Shown here: positions 58,181 through 64,000 of the stretch, piece after piece
Layout: each line of letters starts with the position of its first letter
How positions within the stretch are numbered: the stretch's first letter is position 1
Assembly (NCBI GenBank): GCA_949746255.1
Contig: CATKAP010000218.1
Location: forward strand, 1 to 64,000
Direction: 5' to 3'
DNA length: 64,000 nt
DNA from: an uncultured bacterium
GTDB taxonomy: Bacteria; Bacillota; Clostridia; Christensenellales; Borkfalkiaceae
Notes under the pieces: model-generated
Told to the model about the DNA's origin: nothing
The model's database searches: none
Seen by the model: only the letters and a program-made list of their open reading frames with translations
Translations under genes and position numbers: made by a program

Positions 58181-61100
58181 ATGATTAAAGCTTATAACTG
58201 CGCCGCGCTTTCAACCGCGTTTGAAAAATTAAAGGAAATAGTAAAATATAACGAGCAAAAGGGTTTAAGAACCGTTGTTTTTTGCGAGGACAGGCTTTCT
58301 CTCGCCGCCGAACGCACCGTTTGCGCGGCGGTAGAGGGGACGTTCCTTACTTCGGTATATACTTTTGCGCGCTTTCTTTCCGCAGAAAAGGGCAAAAGCT
58401 TAAACGTGCTTTCAAGTCAGGGCTCGGCTATGGTTATAAGGAAGATTATAGAGCGCAACAGGGAAAGTTTAATTCTGTTTAAAAAACTTTCCGCGACTTC
58501 GGCGGCGCAGAGCGTATACGACACAATAGCGCTTTTTTATTCCTCGCGCATTTCCGCGGACGACGTTGCAAAAGCTTCTTTCAGCGGCGGACTTCTCGGC
58601 GGTAAACTTCACGATTTGGCGCTTATTTATGCGGAATATACGGAGGAACTCGAAAGAAGCGGAAAACAGGATAGAAACGGTTATCTCCGTCAGCTCGGCG
58701 AGGTTATAGAAACAAGCGAAAAAATCCGCGGCGGCTCGGTGGTGTTTCTCGGCTTTCAGGCGTTTACGAGCACTACCGCCGACTGTGTACGCGCGGCGTT
58801 TTCCGCTGCGCGAAGCGTGTACGGACTTTTTATCGGCGGCGCGGAAGCGTTATACGTAAACGAAGCCTGCGCGGCGTTTTCCGGAATCGCGGAAGAATTC
58901 GGCGGCGCGGAGGTCGTTAACGCAACGGGAATCCGAACCGAAGAAGCGGAGGTTTTAAGGCGTTCGCTTTTCGAACCGAAAAGTTATTTTAACCCCCGAA
59001 ACGCAAACGGCAGGGTTTTTATATTCGAAGCCTCGGACGAAAACGAAGAATTGGAATACGTAGCCGCGAATATCAAGCGGCACGTCATAGACGGCGGCAA
59101 AAGATACGCTAAAATTTCGGTAATGCTTCCGGACGTGGAAAAAGGCGAACGCGCGCTTGCCAGAGTTTTTTCCCGTTACCGTATTCCCTATTATGCGGAT
59201 AGAAGATTTTCGCTCGCGGAACACCCGTTGTGCGCGTTTGTAACCTCTTACGTTTCATGCGTGATATCAGGTTGCAGGCCGCAGGACGTAGATTTTGTAA
59301 TTTCTTCGCCGTTATTTCCGGCAAAGCGCAGGGAAAAGGATGTATTCAGAAATTACGCGTTAAAACTTTGCGGTTGGCGCGGCGCGGTCAACAGGGAACC
59401 TAAGGAAGAACTGTGCGAAAACTTCGGGTTCGATTTTAAAATCGTAACCAAGGTGCGCGGCATATTTTTAAGCGGACTTAAAATTCTTTCAAGTGAGGCT
59501 AAATCGGGCATATGCGAGGGGATAAGAAAACTTTTGTCGGAGTTTGAAGCGGAAGTTAAACTTAAATCGCTTGCCGAAGAATTCCGAGACGAACGTCCCG
59601 CCGAATCGGAATTTAATTTGCGCGCATACGAAGCTTTATTAAGCGTTTTGGACGAAGCCGAAGCGTTGACGGACGGTTCGGGCGATTTAAAAGAATTTTT
59701 AAAAATATTGAAAAGCGGTTTTTCGGCGATGAAAATTTCGCTTATTCCGCCCAAGGCGGACGCCGTTTTCGTGGGAGGGTTGTCCGAGACTGCCAATACG
59801 GGCAGCGACGTTGTGTTCGCCGTGCATTTGACCGGCGAAGTTCCCGACGCGGGCGCGGATACCGCCCTTTTGACCGACAGGGAAATTTCGGCTTTGGAAA
59901 GCGTAACCCTTAATATATCTCCCAAGTTACGGCAGGTTAATTTACGAAGAAGAGAAGTTTGCTCGCTGAATATATGCTCTTTCAGAGAAAATTTATATCT
60001 TACTTATCCGTTGCGGAACGACGGCGGAGAATGTGTTCCGAGTGAAATTGTATCTTATGCGACCGCCGTATTCAACGCTCCGTCCGGCGGGGAACTTAAA
60101 GCCGTAAATTTAAGCAGGTTAGAAGATAAGGGAAGAGCGTTACCGTATTATTGCAGTGAAAAATTGCCTGCCTTGTGCCGTTTGCAAAACGCTTACAACG
60201 GTAAATTTGCTTCTTCGATATTCGAAGCGTTAAAACTTTGCGGCGAGAGGGAAGCCGCGCTTGCCGCTCTTAAAAAACGCGTTCCGGCGGCAATATCATG
60301 CGGCAAACGGCTTTATTTAAGTTATAACAGCATATCTCCCACGGCTCTGGAATCTTATTTCGCTTGTCCGTATTTGAGTTTTATGCGGCAGGGATTAAAA
60401 GTACAGGAGAGGGAAGAGGGCGCGTTGCGCGCCGTTGACACGGGCAATTTTATTCATTCGGTGTTGCAGGATCTCGCTCCCGAAATAAACGGATTGGAAA
60501 CGGAGGAAAAACTTTCGGAACGCGCCAGAGAACTTGCCGAAAGCAAGCTTTCACGTCCGCCGTATTCTTCTCTGACCGATTCCGCAAGCGGAAAATATAC
60601 CGCGGGCGAACTTATAGAAGAAGCCGTTAAAGTATCGTCGGGAATGTATCAGCAGATTAAAAATTCGTCTTTTACGGTAACTTCCGCGGAAAGCAAGTGC
60701 GAAATCAGTTTGAATGACGGTGTTAAACTTTTCGGAAGAATAGACCGTGTGGACGGAAGCGGCGATATGGTGCGGATTATAGATTATAAGACGGGCTCTA
60801 TAGACGCTTCGGCTACAAAATATTACATGGGGGCAAAATTGCAATTGCCTTTATACCTGTTGAGCGTTTCGCAGGGTTTGCGCGCTGCCGGGGCGTATTA
60901 TTTCCCCGCGTCGATAGAATACAGGGAAAAAGCCGACGGCGTATTCCGTTTGCAGGGCTTTATGGACGGAAGCGACGAGGTTGTGGCCGCTTCGGATATT
61001 CGCGTTCAACCCAAACAGAAAAGCGATTACGTGGAAGCTTATTTCGCGGGCAGAAAGGTTGACGGCGCTATGTCTAAAGAAGAATTTTCTTGCTTTTTGG

Positions 61101-61315
61101 ATTATTCTAAGTTGGTTGCGTCGGGCGGAATTAAAGAATTTTTGGCGGGCAACGTAGCGCCTTCGCCCGCGGAAGGAACCTGCAAATTTTGTAAAGCCGG
61201 CGGGAGTTGCGGTTTTGCCGCCGGAAAAGACGGCGAAGAGAGATCTTTTTCTTCGGTCAGGTGTTCCGATATTGCGGAACTTGTAAGGAAGATTAAGGAG
61301 GGCGAAAATGGTTAA
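58181..61315 (+). CDS. addB: ATP-dependent helicase/deoxyribonuclease subunit B
   Basis: Size, C-terminal nuclease DRVDGSGDMVRIIDYKTGS, Cys cluster ACPYLSFM...CKFCKAGGSC; upstream of addA. Confidence 0.9.
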   Translation: MIKAYNCAALSTAFEKLKEIVKYNEQKGLRTVVFCEDRLSLAAERTVCAAVEGTFLTSVYTFARFLSAEKGKSLNVLSSQGSAMVIRKIIERNRESLILFKKLSATSAAQSVYDTIALFYSSRISADDVAKASFSGGLLGGKLHDLALIYAEYTEELERSGKQDRNGYLRQLGEVIETSEKIRGGSVVFLGFQAFTSTTADCVRAAFSAARSVYGLFIGGAEALYVNEACAAFSGIAEEFGGAEVVNATGIRTEEAEVLRRSLFEPKSYFNPRNANGRVFIFEASDENEELEYVAANIKRHVIDGGKRYAKISVMLPDVEKGERALARVFSRYRIPYYADRRFSLAEHPLCAFVTSYVSCVISGCRPQDVDFVISSPLFPAKRREKDVFRNYALKLCGWRGAVNREPKEELCENFGFDFKIVTKVRGIFLSGLKILSSEAKSGICEGIRKLLSEFEAEVKLKSLAEEFRDERPAESEFNLRAYEALLSVLDEAEALTDGSGDLKEFLKILKSGFSAMKISLIPPKADAVFVGGLSETANTGSDVVFAVHLTGEVPDAGADTALLTDREISALESVTLNISPKLRQVNLRRREVCSLNICSFRENLYLTYPLRNDGGECVPSEIVSYATAVFNAPSGGELKAVNLSRLEDKGRALPYYCSEKLPALCRLQNAYNGKFASSIFEALKLCGEREAALAALKKRVPAAISCGKRLYLSYNSISPTALESYFACPYLSFMRQGLKVQEREEGALRAVDTGNFIHSVLQDLAPEINGLETEEKLSERARELAESKLSRPPYSSLTDSASGKYTAGELIEEAVKVSSGMYQQIKNSSFTVTSAESKCEISLNDGVKLFGRIDRVDGSGDMVRIIDYKTGSIDASATKYYMGAKLQLPLYLLSVSQGLRAAGAYYFPASIEYREKADGVFRLQGFMDGSDEVVAASDIRVQPKQKSDYVEAYFAGRKVDGAMSKEEFSCFLDYSKLVASGGIKEFLAGNVAPSPAEGTCKFCKAGGSCGFAAGKDGEERSFSSVRCSDIAELVRKIKEGENG

Positions 61316-64000
61316 TCTTACCGAAGAACAGCGCGCGGCGGTTGAAAGCCGAGGCAAGGTTATAGTTTCGGCTTCCGCCGGTAGCGGAAAAACCTTCGTA
61401 ATGATACGTAAACTTGTTAACGCCGTTGTCGGCGGCGCGGATTTGGACGACATTCTCGCCGTAACTTTTACCAAAAAGGCCGCCGCGCAACTGAAAGAAA
61501 AATTGCGCGCCGCGCTCATAAAGCAAGTGGAAGGTGCGGACGACGCCACCGCGGCGCGGCTTAAAGTTCAGCTTTCCAAAATTTCCTCCGCAAATATTTC
61601 CACAATACATTCTTTTTGCGCCCGTCTTTTGAGAACGTATTTTTATGCGCTCGGTATCGACGGCGGGTTCGACATAATATCCGACGACGATTCGGTTGCG
61701 AAAACTTTGAAATCGCGAGCGATGGACGAGCTGTTCGAAAGATTGTACGAAGAAAACGACGCCGATTTTAAAACAGTCTTGAATTGTCTTATGCGCAAGC
61801 GTAACGATTTATCGGTTAAAAGACTTATAGATTCTGCGTACTCTTCGGTGAGAAGTACGGCGCGTTATGACAAAGTACTTGAAAATTGTGTAAAACTTTA
61901 TACCGAAGAAGGGTTCGGCAGTATTTGCGGAGAATTGTTAAAGCGCAGAAAAATGAAAATTGCCCCCTTAGTATGCAGTCTTGAAGAATTTGAAAGAACG
62001 TTTGCCGTGGAAACTAATAAAACAACCTACGCAACGATATTCGATGAAATGCGGCAGTCGTTGTTGTCCTCGGCAAACAATTTATTTGAAGGAAAACGAC
62101 CGTTTACCGTAACGAGAAAGCCTTCCGACCCGCCGCAGGATAAGGAAGCGGGCGAAGCGTTTAAAGCTTTTAAGGAAAATCTTACAAAGCGTTTCAACGC
62201 GTTGCGCGGGGATTATACCGACGAGCGAACGGAAAAAGAAATATTTTTAAAAAGCGGAGAGCTTGCCGCGGCGTTTTCCCGCGTTTTAATGATGTTCGAC
62301 GCTGAATATACCGCGGTTAAGCGTGAAGAGAACAAGCTGGATTATAACGATTTGGAACATTTGACGCTTAAACTTTTAACTTCCCCCGAAACGGAAGAAG
62401 CGCGCGCGGAAATCGGCAATTCTTTCAAATATGTGTTTGTCGACGAATATCAGGACGTAAATCCCGTGCAGGAGGAAATAATTTCTTCTCTCGGCGGAGA
62501 GGTGTTTTTGGTTGGCGACGTAAAGCAGGCTATATACGGATTTCGCGGCAGCCGTTCGCTGTTCTTTGCTGAGAAATACAATAAATTCATGGGCGGAGAA
62601 GGAACGGCTTTGCGCCTTTCGAATAATTTCCGGAGTTCCGACGGCGTGGTTAATTTTGTTAATAAATTGTTTTCGGAAGTAATGGGCACGGAATCCTGCG
62701 GTTTCGATTACGCGGAAAGTTCTCGGATGATACGCGGCGGGGCGTATCCGGAAAACTACGGCAAATGCAGTTTGTTTTTATTCGGAAAGGAACCTAAAAA
62801 GGAACGCGAACTCGGCGTATATTCGGTGCTCAACGGCGGTGAAAAATGCGAAAACACCCGCGAAGGTCTGGCCGTTGTTTCGCTTATAAATAAAATGGTG
62901 CGCGACGGCGAATATTACGACCTTGCAACCGGCGCTTTTACGCCGTTAAAATATTCGGATATATGTATTCTTACCCGTAAGAATAAGGGCGCCAGCGCGG
63001 AGGGAATAACTCGCGCTTTAAGAGATAACGGCATACCCGTTTCGGGCGCCGGCGAAAGCAATATTTGCGCAATGCCGGAAGTGAAGCAGTTTATCGACAT
63101 ATTGTCGTTGATAGATAACGCCGAACAGGATATACCGCTTGTTTCCGCATTGTTGTCTCCCGTCGGGAATATGACTGAAAACGAACTCGCCTATATAAGA
63201 ATAGCCGCCAAGGAAAACAGGCTTTCGTGTTCTTCTAAAAAAAATCCGCCATTCCGTGAATGTTGCCGTGCATATGCGGCGGAAATACGCGGTGAAATTT
63301 CCGAAAAACTTGAAAAATTTTATTTAAATCTTGAAAAATTACGCAGCTTATCGGAAATTCTGAATACGGGCGCGCTTGCCGATGAAATTTTGGAAAGATA
63401 CGGTTTGGAGGCGGCTTACGGTCTTGGCGGAGGCGAAAAACTGAAAAACGTTTTAAGGCTTGTCGGCGAGGGCGCTGCTTTGCCTCTTACGGCGTTTTTG
63501 GAAAAAATAAAAGCGGGGGGCTTCAATATATCTTCTCCCGCCGACGCTCCGTCGGATAGCGTTAAAATTATGACCATGCACGCTTCTAAAGGGCTGGAAT
63601 TTCCAGTGGTAATTCTTGCCGATATTTGCAGAAGTTTTAAAGGTGCGGAATACAACGAGGTGCCTTTCGACGACGAATTCGGTTTTGCGCCCAAATATTA
63701 CGATAAAGAAAACATGCTCGTATACGATACAGTTTTGCGTAAACTTTGCAAAATGCGTTCCGCGTCGGAAGAGCTGAAAAACGAGCTTAATTTGTTTTAC
63801 GTTGCTTGTACGCGCGCAATGTGCGATTTGTATATTCTTGCCGAAGAAACGGAAGAATACGATTCTTCTGCGGTAACGGAAGCGCGCAGCTATGCACAGA
63901 CTTTCGATATGAATAAATTTTTCCCCGAAGAAATTACGCCCGAAAGCGGGGAAGACGTAACGTCGGCGGAAAAAGCAAAGGAAAGCAATCCTGCGGTGGT
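61308..64000 (+). CDS. addA: ATP-dependent helicase/nuclease subunit A (truncated by window edge)
   Basis: MVNLTEEQRAAVESRGKVIVSASAGSGKTFVMIRKL, VFVDEYQDVNPVQEEII, TMHASKGLEFPVVILADI; no stop in window. Confidence 0.92.
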   Translation, partial: MVNLTEEQRAAVESRGKVIVSASAGSGKTFVMIRKLVNAVVGGADLDDILAVTFTKKAAAQLKEKLRAALIKQVEGADDATAARLKVQLSKISSANISTIHSFCARLLRTYFYALGIDGGFDIISDDDSVAKTLKSRAMDELFERLYEENDADFKTVLNCLMRKRNDLSVKRLIDSAYSSVRSTARYDKVLENCVKLYTEEGFGSICGELLKRRKMKIAPLVCSLEEFERTFAVETNKTTYATIFDEMRQSLLSSANNLFEGKRPFTVTRKPSDPPQDKEAGEAFKAFKENLTKRFNALRGDYTDERTEKEIFLKSGELAAAFSRVLMMFDAEYTAVKREENKLDYNDLEHLTLKLLTSPETEEARAEIGNSFKYVFVDEYQDVNPVQEEIISSLGGEVFLVGDVKQAIYGFRGSRSLFFAEKYNKFMGGEGTALRLSNNFRSSDGVVNFVNKLFSEVMGTESCGFDYAESSRMIRGGAYPENYGKCSLFLFGKEPKKERELGVYSVLNGGEKCENTREGLAVVSLINKMVRDGEYYDLATGAFTPLKYSDICILTRKNKGASAEGITRALRDNGIPVSGAGESNICAMPEVKQFIDILSLIDNAEQDIPLVSALLSPVGNMTENELAYIRIAAKENRLSCSSKKNPPFRECCRAYAAEIRGEISEKLEKFYLNLEKLRSLSEILNTGALADEILERYGLEAAYGLGGGEKLKNVLRLVGEGAALPLTAFLEKIKAGGFNISSPADAPSDSVKIMTMHASKGLEFPVVILADICRSFKGAEYNEVPFDDEFGFAPKYYDKENMLVYDTVLRKLCKMRSASEELKNELNLFYVACTRAMCDLYILAEETEEYDSSAVTEARSYAQTFDMNKFFPEEITPESGEDVTSAEKAKESNPAV

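Noticed and set aside
1-64000. CRISPR arrays, rRNA operons, transposases, integrases, prophage
   Set aside because: No regularly spaced direct repeats, rRNA-like sequence or recombinase/transposase ORFs were recognised; the only tandem repeat is the 69-bp rsmI leader unit.

Overview
64-kb, moderately AT-rich chromosomal window. Gene content and synteny (tmk-holB-ricT-trmN6-rsmI, greA-lysS, addB-addA) suggest an uncultured gut-type Clostridia/Firmicutes. Roughly 1-21 kb is mostly housekeeping: Lrp, aminotransferase, greA, lysS, Orn/Lys/Arg decarboxylase, tmk, holB, ricT, ferredoxin, rsmI, M42 peptidase, an ABC exporter pair and mnmA. A small accessory islet follows: an acetyltransferase overlapping a TIR-like protein, next to a tRNA-Arg(CCG). 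About 21.8-55 kb is a plant-glycan (xylan/glucuronoxylan-like) utilisation region: tkt, frameshifted xylB, xylA, lipoproteins, an AraC regulator, three GH3, one GH43, ROK kinase, KDPG aldolase, KDG kinase, uronate isomerase and a sugar-ABC ATPase. It is interrupted by an unusual DUF11-like/Cys-rich surface-type operon and a SLOG-like protein. The window ends in XRE and MerR regulators and addB/addA (addA truncated by the window edge). Best second-look items: (1) the acetyltransferase/TIR-like pair; (2) a 45-bp element (44/45 identical, inverted copies) at the same position next to the -35 of two divergent promoters flanking araC, with a G10 tract inside araC; (3) two copies of a [reversed-domain membrane GH3 + small 4-TM protein] cassette; (4) the DUF11-DUF11-Cys/Tyr-rich operon; (5) an MsmX-like ATPase with altered signature and H-loop; (6) an in-frame 69-bp tandem duplication of the rsmI start region; (7) a greA leader hairpin. 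All product calls come from reading the translations; no database searches were run.
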